The notes under the pieces are model-generated. The model made no database searches. It was not told the origin of the DNA and saw only the letters and a program-made list of their open reading frames with translations. A stretch of DNA of 10,120 nt from Mariprofundaceae bacterium (GTDB taxonomy: Bacteria > Pseudomonadota > Zetaproteobacteria > Mariprofundales > Mariprofundaceae): NCBI GenBank assembly GCA_030950825.1, contig JAUZQT010000148.1:1-10120 (forward strand), read 5' to 3'. This document shows positions 1 to 6,448 of this stretch, piece by piece. Made by a program: the position numbers and the translations under genes. Position 1 is the first letter of the stretch, and each line of letters begins with the position of its first letter.

Positions 1-191
1 CTTGCAAATCGTTCGATACTTTGCCCATCCACGCCCGCTGCGCCTTTGTTGGCGGCAATGCGCTGCCAACTACGCTGCAATGTGGATGGACAGGAAACCA
101 AGTCAGGCTTGCATCCTATGCCAAATAAAGCATAGAATGCAAGCCTGATGTTCCCAGTACGTGTATCTCTATTTTTTAAAATTCCCTTTAT
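1..191 (-). pseudogene. Group II intron-type reverse transcriptase/maturase, N-terminal fragment, 5'-broken and cut by the window edge
   Basis: Read on the minus strand from 191 towards 1, one frame is open for 63 codons and leaves the window. Its distal part contains RIAANKGAAGVDGQS. This closely resembles the conserved N-terminal segment (RT0/RT1 region, NKGAAGVDG type) of bacterial group II intron reverse transcriptase/maturases. About 30 residues earlier is RLAFYALFG, which recalls the FYALYD-like segment some of these proteins carry upstream. An in-frame TAA lies at 192-194. No ATG or GTG follows it before the conserved part; only in-frame TTG codons occur (for example at 80). The N-terminus therefore seems lost or frameshifted, although a TTG start is possible. 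The catalytic YADD region would lie outside the window. A palindrome at 104-147 sits inside this frame. What is seen is only the short motif; assignment to a group II intron is inference from family knowledge. Confidence 0.5.
104..147. repeat. 18-bp near-perfect inverted repeat (hairpin)
   Basis: The left arm at 104-121 and the right arm at 130-147 are reverse complements at 17 of 18 positions, the mismatch being C115 opposite A136. The loop is 8 nt (caaataaa). Neither side has a T-run, so a simple intrinsic terminator is unlikely on either strand. It lies in the apparent reading frame of the broken reverse transcriptase, so it could be an intron RNA structure, an insertion palindrome or a rearrangement scar. 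Confidence 0.6.
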
Positions 192-194
192 TTA

Positions 195-425
195 TTAAAT
201 GGTTGAGTGCGATATATCGAAAAAAGTTCAGCCTAGGGGCCACTTCAGTGCTTGGTTTTGTTTCGCGTTTTTTTTATCCCTCCCACTGATTAATCGCCTC
301 GCAGTAGAGTGGGAGAAAAACATAAAATGAGCCCCTTCCAAATGGCAATGGCACCGCACCATTAAAAAACACAATGCCCTTCGTAGTCGCTTGTGCTACG
401 TTCGACAGACTCCTAGTGTTTTGCC
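195..425. other. Non-coding stretch upstream of prlC
   Basis: I see no convincing gene here. It contains an 8-bp inverted repeat (CTCCCACT at 280-287, AGTGGGAG at 308-315, 20-nt loop) with no T-run after it on either strand. An IS-end-like sequence at 379-416 is listed separately. The prlC promoter must lie here or in the IS-like end, but I found no pair of -35 and -10 boxes that I trust; TAAAAT near 323-328 is only a weak candidate -10. Confidence 0.4.
379..416 (-). repeat. Insertion-sequence-end-like repeat, left copy
   Basis: Read on the minus strand from 416, the sequence begins CTAGGAGTCTGTCGAA and ends CGAAG. It matches the plus-strand sequence at 7597-7635 at about 28 of 39 aligned positions; the first 13 bases differ at only one. 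The similarity fades inward of CGAAG. This pattern, with strong identity at an outer edge and decay inside, resembles terminal inverted repeats of DDE-type insertion sequences. The interior would extend leftward, away from prlC. The edge lies only 9 bases before the prlC ATG. No intact transposase is visible. The IS family is not assigned. Confidence 0.4.
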
Positions 426-2501
426 ATGAGCACTCAACAAAATAACCCTTTATTGGCTGGTATGGGCTCGCCCCTCCCGCTATTTGATCAAATTCTTCCC
501 CAACATGTTTTGCCTGCACTGGATCATGTGTTGCAGCAACAACGTGAACGTATTCAGATACTTATCACGCAAAAGAACCCTAGCTGGAACAGCTTTGTTG
601 TACCTCTTGAAGAAATGGATGAAGAGTTATCTCGTGTCTGGGGGCCTGTTACCCACTTAAACGCGGTATGTGATTCGGAAGACCTGCGCCTTGTATATCA
701 AGAAGGCGTACAAAAAAACGCCGCTTGGCATACAGAAATGGCACAAAACGAAGCTTTATATACGGGTTTGAAATATATTGAAGAAAATCAGTCTGATTCA
801 TTAAATGACGCGCAAAAAGAGTTGCTCAAGCAAAGTATTCGAGATTTCAAGCTTTCGGGGGCAGAATTGTCAGGTGAAGCCAAACAACGGTTTAAAGTGA
901 TTCGCTTACGTTTATCTGAGCTGGCAACATTGTTTGAACAACACGTTTTGGATGCTACTCGGGCATTCACCTTGCATATTGAAAATGAAAGCGATTTGGC
1001 AGGTTTGCCTGAATCAGCATGCGAAGCTGCAGCACAACGAGCATCTGAAAATAATCAAGGAGGGTGGCTGTTTACCCTTGATGTTCCATCTTATTTGCCG
1101 TTGATGCAATATAGTGAAAAACCAAAGCTACGTGAAACAATGTATCGTGCTTATTGTACCCGAGCGACAAGCGCAGAGCTTGATAACAGCCCTGTGATTG
1201 ATGCGTTGTTGCATCTGCGCAAAGAAATTTCTCAATTGCTGGGTTTTGAACATTATGCAGATTATTCTCTTGCTACCAAAATGGCCGAAAATGGCCGTGA
1301 AGTAATTGGTTTTTTACGTGAGTTGGCCAATAAAAGTCATGCCATGGCTGAGCATGAAATCAAGGAACTGCGCGATTTTTCAAAAAACAACCTTGGCATT
1401 GATCCGCTACAGGCCTGGGATATTCCCTTTGCCTCTGAAAAATTACGCATGCATACCTATGCTATTTCGCAAGAGCTACTAAAGCCATATTTTTCAGAAG
1501 CGGCCGTTGTATCTGGTATGTTTGCATTGGTTGAAAAAATATACGGCATTCAAATTCGTAAAGGCAAAGCCACGTTATGGCATGAAGATAGCAAATATTT
1601 TGAAGTGTTCGATAAAAGGAACGAACAAATCGCCGCATTTTATTTGGATCCTTATGCCCGTGCGCACAAGCGTGGTGGTGCCTGGATGGATGAGTGCGTG
1701 GTTCGCTGGCAAAAGCCTGATGGAAATTTGCAATTACCAGTTGCCTATTTGGTGTGTAACTTTGATGCCCCGATTGGTGATAAGCCTGCATTGTGGAACC
1801 ATGATGAAGTAATGACATTATTTCATGAGTTTGGGCATGGTCTGCATCATATGTTGACTGAGGTAAATATTCGTAGGGTTTCAGGGATCAATGGTGTGCC
1901 TTGGGATGCAGTTGAGCTTCCAAGCCAATTTATGGAAAATTTCTGCTGGGAACGTGAGGTTCTGGATTTATTCGCCAGACATTATGAAACGGGTGAAGTT
2001 ATCCCCAATGATTTATTTGAACGCATGACGGCTGCCAAAAACTTCCAATCGGGTATGCAAATGTTGCGTCAAATTGAACTTTCATTGTTTGACTTCCTTT
2101 TGCACAGCGAATATCAACCCGATGGCAAGTCGCGTGGTACCCAGCCAGACAAAAAACAAAATGGAAAATCAGTACAAGGCCTGTTGGATCAAGTGCGAGA
2201 AGAAGTTGCCGTCACCATACCGCCTGCATTTAATAAGTTTCAAAATAGTTTTTCGCATATTTTTGCAGGTGGTTATGCCGCAGGTTATTATAGTTATAAG
2301 TGGGCGGAGGTATTATCTGCCGATGCTTATGCTGCATTTGAAGAAGAGGGGCTTACCAACCCTGTAACGGCGGCGCGTTTCCGAAAAAGTATATTAGCCA
2401 TCGGTGGGAGCTCAAATATTATGGATGGTTTTATTGCATTTCGTGGTCGCAAACCCAGTGTGGATGCTCTTTTACGCCACTCAGGGCTTGGGAAAAAGTG
2501 A
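426..2501 (+). CDS. prlC: Oligopeptidase A (M3 family zinc metallopeptidase)
   Basis: This 691-residue protein is the usual length for bacterial oligopeptidase A, a cytoplasmic zinc endopeptidase. In E. coli it degrades short peptides such as cleaved signal peptides. The M3 zinc motif HEFGH is at residues 467-471, with the two histidines as zinc ligands and Glu468 as the catalytic base. The third ligand is probably the Glu of VELPSQF near residue 497. A conserved segment follows it (FMENFCWE), and a C-terminal AGGYAAGYYSYKWAE stretch near 615-630 is typical of the family. The N-terminus (NPLLAG..LPLFDQILPQHV) lines up with E. coli PrlC (NPLL..LPPFSKILPEHV), which supports the ATG at 426 even though no good Shine-Dalgarno sequence precedes it. 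sixA follows after 26 bases. No key residue is missing. The function is secure from the family; the physiological substrate is not known here. Confidence 0.96.
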   Translation: MSTQQNNPLLAGMGSPLPLFDQILPQHVLPALDHVLQQQRERIQILITQKNPSWNSFVVPLEEMDEELSRVWGPVTHLNAVCDSEDLRLVYQEGVQKNAAWHTEMAQNEALYTGLKYIEENQSDSLNDAQKELLKQSIRDFKLSGAELSGEAKQRFKVIRLRLSELATLFEQHVLDATRAFTLHIENESDLAGLPESACEAAAQRASENNQGGWLFTLDVPSYLPLMQYSEKPKLRETMYRAYCTRATSAELDNSPVIDALLHLRKEISQLLGFEHYADYSLATKMAENGREVIGFLRELANKSHAMAEHEIKELRDFSKNNLGIDPLQAWDIPFASEKLRMHTYAISQELLKPYFSEAAVVSGMFALVEKIYGIQIRKGKATLWHEDSKYFEVFDKRNEQIAAFYLDPYARAHKRGGAWMDECVVRWQKPDGNLQLPVAYLVCNFDAPIGDKPALWNHDEVMTLFHEFGHGLHHMLTEVNIRRVSGINGVPWDAVELPSQFMENFCWEREVLDLFARHYETGEVIPNDLFERMTAAKNFQSGMQMLRQIELSLFDFLLHSEYQPDGKSRGTQPDKKQNGKSVQGLLDQVREEVAVTIPPAFNKFQNSFSHIFAGGYAAGYYSYKWAEVLSADAYAAFEEEGLTNPVTAARFRKSILAIGGSSNIMDGFIAFRGRKPSVDALLRHSGLGKK

Positions 2502-2518
2502 GCCCAGAGAGGATCCCT

Positions 2519-2524
2519 GGAGGG
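2519..2524 (+). promoter_or_regulatory. Ribosome binding site that decides the sixA start
   Basis: GGAGGG lies 3 bases before ATG 2528. The other candidate start, GTG 2498, which overlaps the prlC stop as GTGA, has only a weak GGGA upstream. The ATG is therefore preferred, although the spacing is somewhat short. Confidence 0.6.
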
Positions 2525-2527
2525 CGC

Positions 2528-3037
2528 ATGAAAAAGGACGAGAGTGCGGGGAAGACATTGTTGTTAATTCGCCATGCCAAGGCCATCTCGGGCGATTTTT
2601 CTCAAGCTGATGTGATACGGATCTTAAGCAAACGCGGTGAAAAACAAGCCCATAATATGGCACATCAAATCAACCACGAAGCACTAAACCCCGATATTAT
2701 TTTCAGTAGCAGCGCCAAACGCACAGCAATGACAACGAATATTTTAATGGCTGATATGGCGATGTCGGCTCAACAAGTGCAATGGCGCGATGATTTGTAT
2801 CTTGCCGAAGCAGATGTATTGTTCAATACAATACGGCAAGCTGATAATGGCATTCAAAAGCTTGCGCTGGTTGCGCATAATCCAGGGCTTTCTGAATTGG
2901 CAAATATTCTATTAAGTGATGGTGTTACCAGCATGTCCCCGTGCACTGTTGTGGCGATTTCATGGCCTGTACAACACTGGAGCGATATATCCGTAGGTTC
3001 GGGGGTGTTATGCGCCTACCTTGAGCCGCTTGTATAG
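2528..3037 (+). CDS. sixA: Phosphohistidine phosphatase, SixA family
   Basis: This is a 169-residue single-domain member of the histidine phosphatase (phosphoglycerate mutase-like) superfamily. SixA proteins remove phosphate from phosphohistidine, classically on HPt domains such as ArcB in E. coli and on phosphotransferase-system proteins; they act in the cytoplasm. The catalytic signature LLLIRHAK is at residues 11-18 with His16 as the phosphoacceptor. SSAKRT at 61-66 supplies the conserved arginine (Arg65). The second active-site histidine is in VAHNPGLSEL (His117). Length and motif order match SixA, about 160 residues, and there is no extra domain. An upstream GTG at 2498 would add ten residues (SPERIPGGR-type, Pro/Gly rich) not expected in the family. 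The gene is only 26 bases after prlC, so the two are probably co-transcribed. The phosphorylated partner cannot be told from this window. Confidence 0.88.
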   Translation: MKKDESAGKTLLLIRHAKAISGDFSQADVIRILSKRGEKQAHNMAHQINHEALNPDIIFSSSAKRTAMTTNILMADMAMSAQQVQWRDDLYLAEADVLFNTIRQADNGIQKLALVAHNPGLSELANILLSDGVTSMSPCTVVAISWPVQHWSDISVGSGVLCAYLEPLV

Positions 3038-3085
3038 AATGAAAGCCATAAAAAACTTACTGTGCATTACCTATGAACGGGTTAA

Positions 3086-3104
3086 TACTGTATGTCATAC
3101 AATA
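3086..3104 (+). promoter_or_regulatory. Palindromic site upstream of purT, SOS-box-like but imperfect
   Basis: The sequence TACTGTATGTCATACAATA contains the odd palindrome GTATG-T-CATAC (3090-3100). It lies 14 bases before the purT start, overlapping a possible -10 (TACAAT, 3098-3103). Its left half equals that of the E. coli LexA consensus (TACTGTAT), but the spacing is one base short and the right half reads ACAA rather than ACAG. It may be an operator or chance. Confidence 0.25.
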
Positions 3105-3117
3105 ATACGGAGTTTTT

Positions 3118-4347
3118 ATGACATCGTTATCAAATGAATCCACTTCCCAAGAAAATAGCCAGATCAACGTACAGATTGGTACACCGCTATCAAATACAGC
3201 CACACGTGTGATGTTGCTGGGTTCAGGTGAACTGGGTAAAGAGCTGGTCATTGAGCTACAGCGCTTGGGTATTGAAACCATCGCTGTGGATAGTTATGCC
3301 AATGCACCAGCCATGCAGGTGGCGCATCGCAATCATGTCTTGAATATGCTGGATGGCGTTGCTTTGCGCGCCATTGTTGAGCAGGAAAAACCGCATTTGA
3401 TTGTGCCAGAAGTTGAAGCCATTGCTACCCATACCTTGGGAAATCTTGAGGCTGAAGGTTTTCATGTGATTCCAACCGCACGAGCCGCACAGTTAACCAT
3501 GAATCGTGAAGGCATTCGCCGCCTTGCTGCGGAAGAGCTGGCTTTAACAACATCCACATACCGATTTGCTGCCACGCAAAAAGAGTTTGAAGAAGCTATT
3601 GTGAATGTTGGCAAACCATGTGTGGTCAAGCCGATTATGAGCTCATCAGGTAAAGGGCAGTCGGTGGTAAAAACCGATGCCGATATTCAGAATGCATGGG
3701 ATTACGCTCAAGCAGGTGGGCGTGCAGGTAAAGGAAAAGTCATTGTCGAAGGCTTTGTTGATTTTGATTATGAAATAACCCTGCTTACTATTCGTCATCG
3801 TGACGGTACATCCTTCTGCCAGCCTATTGGTCACTTACAGGTCGATGGTGACTACCGTGAGTCGTGGCAGCCGCAAGCCATGTCAGATGCGGCACTTCAA
3901 GCAGCGCAACATATTGCCTGCCGAGTGACAGAGGCGTTGGGTGGTTATGGCCTGTTTGGTGTGGAGTTGTTTATCAAGGGTGATGAAGCGATTTTTAGTG
4001 AAGTGTCGCCCCGTCCTCATGATACAGGGTTGGTGACATTAATTTCGCAGGATTTGTCCCAGTTTGCGTTGCATGTTCGGGCAATTTTAGGGCTTCCGAT
4101 TCCAAACATTCGCCAACACGGTGCCGCTGCATCCTGCCCAATTGTGGTGGAAGGCAACGCAACACAAGTCAGTTTTGGTAACTTATCCGAAGTGTTGGCG
4201 CAAACAGATACACAAATCAGGATTTTTGGAAAACCATCCGTGCATGGAAAACGCCGCATGGCCGTGGTGTTGGCGCGGGCTGAATGCATTGAGCAGGCAC
4301 GAGAAAAAGCCAAAATATCTGCCGAGGCACTGCAGCTTACATGGTAA
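3118..4347 (+). CDS. purT: Formate-dependent phosphoribosylglycinamide formyltransferase 2 (ATP-grasp)
   Basis: PurT makes formyl-GAR from GAR, formate and ATP in step three of de novo purine synthesis, as a folate-independent alternative to PurN. The product is 409 residues against about 392 in E. coli. The extra length is a Ser/Asn/Gln-rich leader of about 17 residues, after which IGTPLSNTATRVMLLGSGELGKE aligns with the E. coli N-terminus. Visible blocks are the N-terminal nucleotide fold (MLLGSGELGKE from residue 32), the ATP-grasp lysine and glycine-rich loop (KPIMSSSGKGQ, about 171-181), the RESWQPQ segment and the metal/ATP-binding SEVSPRPHDTG block from residue 294. ATG 3118 has a good ACGGAG ribosome site at 3107-3112. 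An 80-base gap separates it from sixA, so it may have its own promoter. A strong hairpin with a T-run follows at 4432-4491. The function is secure; the role of the leader is unknown. Confidence 0.97.
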   Translation: MTSLSNESTSQENSQINVQIGTPLSNTATRVMLLGSGELGKELVIELQRLGIETIAVDSYANAPAMQVAHRNHVLNMLDGVALRAIVEQEKPHLIVPEVEAIATHTLGNLEAEGFHVIPTARAAQLTMNREGIRRLAAEELALTTSTYRFAATQKEFEEAIVNVGKPCVVKPIMSSSGKGQSVVKTDADIQNAWDYAQAGGRAGKGKVIVEGFVDFDYEITLLTIRHRDGTSFCQPIGHLQVDGDYRESWQPQAMSDAALQAAQHIACRVTEALGGYGLFGVELFIKGDEAIFSEVSPRPHDTGLVTLISQDLSQFALHVRAILGLPIPNIRQHGAAASCPIVVEGNATQVSFGNLSEVLAQTDTQIRIFGKPSVHGKRRMAVVLARAECIEQAREKAKISAEALQLTW

Positions 4348-4431
4348 CTATTCAGCATACTCATAAAATGCTGTAACAATTCAGCTCACCACTGATTTTA
4401 TCCAGATTTCCGTTCAAATACGCCTTTATTT

Positions 4432-4491
4432 CGTCATCCCGAGTGGCTGTCTGCGTGCGGCACGCACAGGCACTCGGGGATGGCGGTTTTT
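4432..4491 (+). terminator. Long structured hairpin with T-run after purT; probable intrinsic terminator, perhaps also a dispersed palindromic repeat
   Basis: The arms CGTCATCCCGAGTG (4432-4445) and CACTCGGGGATGGCG (4471-4485) pair with one bulged G and one T-G wobble. After one G-G mismatch, CTG (4447-4449) pairs with CAG (4467-4469), and TGCGTG (4452-4457) pairs with CACGCA (4461-4466) around a CGG loop, with a TC bulge. A single G follows, then TTTTT at 4487-4491. The T-run is only on the plus side, so it should stop transcription from purT, 85 bases upstream. Its size and internal symmetry go beyond an ordinary terminator and resemble interspersed palindromic elements. Confidence 0.6.
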
Positions 4492-4738
4492 ATAGTTTGA
4501 TGGAGTACCTTGTAAGCCACGCGCATACATAGCCCAAATTATTGATGCGTCTAAGCCATTAGAAAACACACATCATAAATAAGGCTATTGCATATGTTTT
4601 TAAATATCGCATATAAACCAGTCGCTTATACCACATAGGCACAGTCATTTTCAGGATCCACGAAATATAAAACAAACTATTATGTGCTGTGCTGGCTAAA
4701 AAACTTTTTATTTATTTAAAAGCCCCTACACTTTCTCA
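4492..4738. other. AT-rich non-coding leader of the cyclic-nucleotide gene
   Basis: This AT-rich stretch shows no reading frame that I would call a gene and no strong hairpin. It should hold the promoter of the downstream gene. The last 20 bases before ATG 4739 contain no Shine-Dalgarno-like purine run. Confidence 0.5.
4588..4617 (+). promoter_or_regulatory. Candidate sigma-70-type promoter for the cyclic-nucleotide-binding gene
   Basis: TTGCAT (4588-4593) and TATAAA (4612-4617) are separated by 18 bases in a very AT-rich stretch. The -10 matches consensus at 5 of 6 positions and the -35 at 3 of 6. It would give an untranslated leader of roughly 115 bases before ATG 4739. In sequence this AT-rich, a chance match is possible. 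Confidence 0.3.
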
Positions 4739-5812
4739 ATGTCATTGAATGTTCAGCAACTTCTCTATGTTTACCATGGATTACACCACGTTTTTCGTGA
4801 AGATTTACATTTGGCTCGGCCTCTTATCCAAATTCTTCAAAAAAATAGTAAGCCAGAAAAAGCGCGCCATCTAGCAATGGAAATGGCACGTAGAATGCTC
4901 GCACATGGGCATTCAAGTAGCGCTTTAAGCTTTCTCGGGATTTGCAAGCGATTGAATCATCCGCAGCATGGTGATATTGAATCAATGACCAGCATGGCTC
5001 AGATGAGCTTGGACAACCCCCAAGATAGCCCCATGGAAACATTCTCTTTAATTGACAAGCTTTCTGATCGCGAGGCCATGGATTTTATTCTACAGGCCAA
5101 GATTGTTCGTTGCCATGATGGTTATAATGTCGTGCGTCAAGGTGAAATAAGCGACAGTTTTTATCTGATTCTTGAAGGCAAGATGAAGGTTCACTTACAA
5201 TTGAGTGAAGGCTCCGACGTGCATTTAAATACTTTGCACCCAGGTGATTATTTCGGTGAATATGCCTGTGTCTATCAGCTACCGCGTACTGCCAATGTTA
5301 CAGCTTCTGGCGAAGCCGTTATTTTGGAGTTCTCCAACAAAGCCATTGCACAATTAATGGAACAATCACCTGAAGCTGGCGAACAGCTTATGAAAGCTGT
5401 TCGAACACGCTTAATACAATCGATGAGTCAAACGCACCCTGCTTTTACGCAGCTTGCAGCAGCTGATTGTGATTGGATGGCTGAAGAATCCGCAATTATT
5501 GAGTTAAAAGCGGGAACTTTCTTGGATCATCAGCTGGCTCAACAATGCTGTGTGGTGATGCATGGGGAGCTTATTGCCCAGCAACATGACCAGCAAAGGC
5601 CGTTATGTTTATTGCAAAAAAACGACATTTTCGGTACCCACAGTAAATATTTGGCTCTACCAGAGGGAGCAAGGTTTTTTACTGAAAACCGCAGCCTTGT
5701 TTGCTGTATTCCTGAAAATATTTTCTTGTCCTTTATGGCGGCTTATGGTGATTTCGAACGTTGGATAAAAACAGCCCGTAGTCGTCACTTGACAACAAGC
5801 CAAGCTGAATAG
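4739..5812 (+). CDS. Cyclic-nucleotide-binding-domain protein with a second degenerate beta-roll and no DNA-binding domain
   Basis: This is a 357-residue soluble protein. Residues 1-95 look all-helical and TPR-like (ARHLAMEMARRML, SALSFLGICKRL). Residues about 105-215 form a Crp-type cNMP-binding beta-roll: GYNVVRQGE, SFYLILEGKMKV, the glycine-turn HPGDYFGE (FGE 172-174) and PRTANVTA with Arg183. Glu174 and Arg183 are the positions that hold the ribose and phosphate in classical cAMP sites. Residues about 250-333 repeat the fold (LKAGTFLDHQ, VVMHGELIA, KNDIFGT), but FGE has become FGT and the arginine is missing, so this copy probably does not bind nucleotide. No helix-turn-helix, kinase, cyclase, GGDEF or membrane segment is present. 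It may be a cAMP/cGMP- or c-di-GMP-responsive adaptor; the partner is unknown. ATG 4739 lacks a Shine-Dalgarno sequence, and the true start could be later. The stop abuts that of plsY on the other strand. Confidence 0.85.
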   Translation: MSLNVQQLLYVYHGLHHVFREDLHLARPLIQILQKNSKPEKARHLAMEMARRMLAHGHSSSALSFLGICKRLNHPQHGDIESMTSMAQMSLDNPQDSPMETFSLIDKLSDREAMDFILQAKIVRCHDGYNVVRQGEISDSFYLILEGKMKVHLQLSEGSDVHLNTLHPGDYFGEYACVYQLPRTANVTASGEAVILEFSNKAIAQLMEQSPEAGEQLMKAVRTRLIQSMSQTHPAFTQLAAADCDWMAEESAIIELKAGTFLDHQLAQQCCVVMHGELIAQQHDQQRPLCLLQKNDIFGTHSKYLALPEGARFFTENRSLVCCIPENIFLSFMAAYGDFERWIKTARSRHLTTSQAE

Positions 5813-6448
5813 CTAGAGCTTGTTGGCAGATCCTATTTTTGGCTCTTCACCAGCCCAAAGTCGGCGCATATTTTCTTGATGCCTAACTGCCACCAACAAA
5901 GCCAAAATGACACAAGTAAATAATGAGCTTGGTGTAACCTTAAACCAAGATAGTGCATCAAATAACCAAGCAAAAGCAGGCAACATGAGTGCTGCAACAA
6001 CCGATGCTAAGGAGACATAACGGCTTAATTTGAACAGTAGTAACCACACAGCAAAGGCACTTATTCCAACCCATGGCAACCATGGAATCAATACACCAAA
6101 CATGGTTGCAACACCTTTGCCGCCTTTGAACTTCAAATAGATCGGGAAAACATGGCCTAGGAACACTGCCAGTGCGACTGCAGCAACCAGCGTCATATCA
6201 CTCTGAAGATATTGTGCTAGTCCTACTGCTAAGGCTCCTTTTCCAATGTCTGACAGCAGTGTCAAAACACCTACTTTTTTCCCGCTGGTACGCAGGGCAT
6301 TGGTAGCGCCAATATTGCCGCTGCCGTATTTCCTAGGATCTTTGCCTGTTAACCAACGCGCAAACAACAAACCAAACGGAATAGCGCCCAGTAAATAGGC
6401 CGAAACTATCGCAGCAGCCGCAATCTCTGGGGCTTGAAAGATGCCCAT
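5813..6448 (-). CDS. plsY: Acyl-phosphate:glycerol-3-phosphate acyltransferase (integral membrane)
   Basis: PlsY transfers a fatty acyl group from acyl-phosphate (made by PlsX) to glycerol-3-phosphate, giving lysophosphatidic acid for phospholipid synthesis in the inner membrane. The 211-residue product is the usual size. The three signature motifs are present: GSGNIGATN at residues 42-50, FKGGKGVATMFG in the middle loop and VAVRHQENMRRL near the C-terminus. Between them are hydrophobic stretches typical of its several membrane spans (AAAAIVSAYLLGAIPFGLLF, ALAVFLGHVF, SLASVVAALMLPAFAWLF). ATG 6448 is preferred: it overlaps the upstream gene's stop as TAATG and suits translational coupling. 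A TTG at 6475 would add nine residues without support. No strong ribosome site is seen, again pointing to coupling. plsX is not in the window. Confidence 0.95.
   Translation of the reverse strand: MGIFQAPEIAAAAIVSAYLLGAIPFGLLFARWLTGKDPRKYGSGNIGATNALRTSGKKVGVLTLLSDIGKGALAVGLAQYLQSDMTLVAAVALAVFLGHVFPIYLKFKGGKGVATMFGVLIPWLPWVGISAFAVWLLLFKLSRYVSLASVVAALMLPAFAWLFDALSWFKVTPSSLFTCVILALLVAVRHQENMRRLWAGEEPKIGSANKL

Noticed and set aside
280..315. 8-bp inverted repeat as a terminator before prlC
   Set aside because: The T-run lies before the stem on the plus strand and an A-run follows on both strands in the reading direction, so it cannot act as an intrinsic terminator.
274..519. 81-codon minus-strand frame across the prlC start
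   Set aside because: It overlaps the conserved N-terminus of prlC and the IS-like end; no family features are visible, and part of it is probably IS debris.
1462..1818. 118-codon minus-strand frame inside prlC
   Set aside because: Entirely inside the zinc peptidase gene with Cys/His-rich composition typical of reverse-strand shadows.
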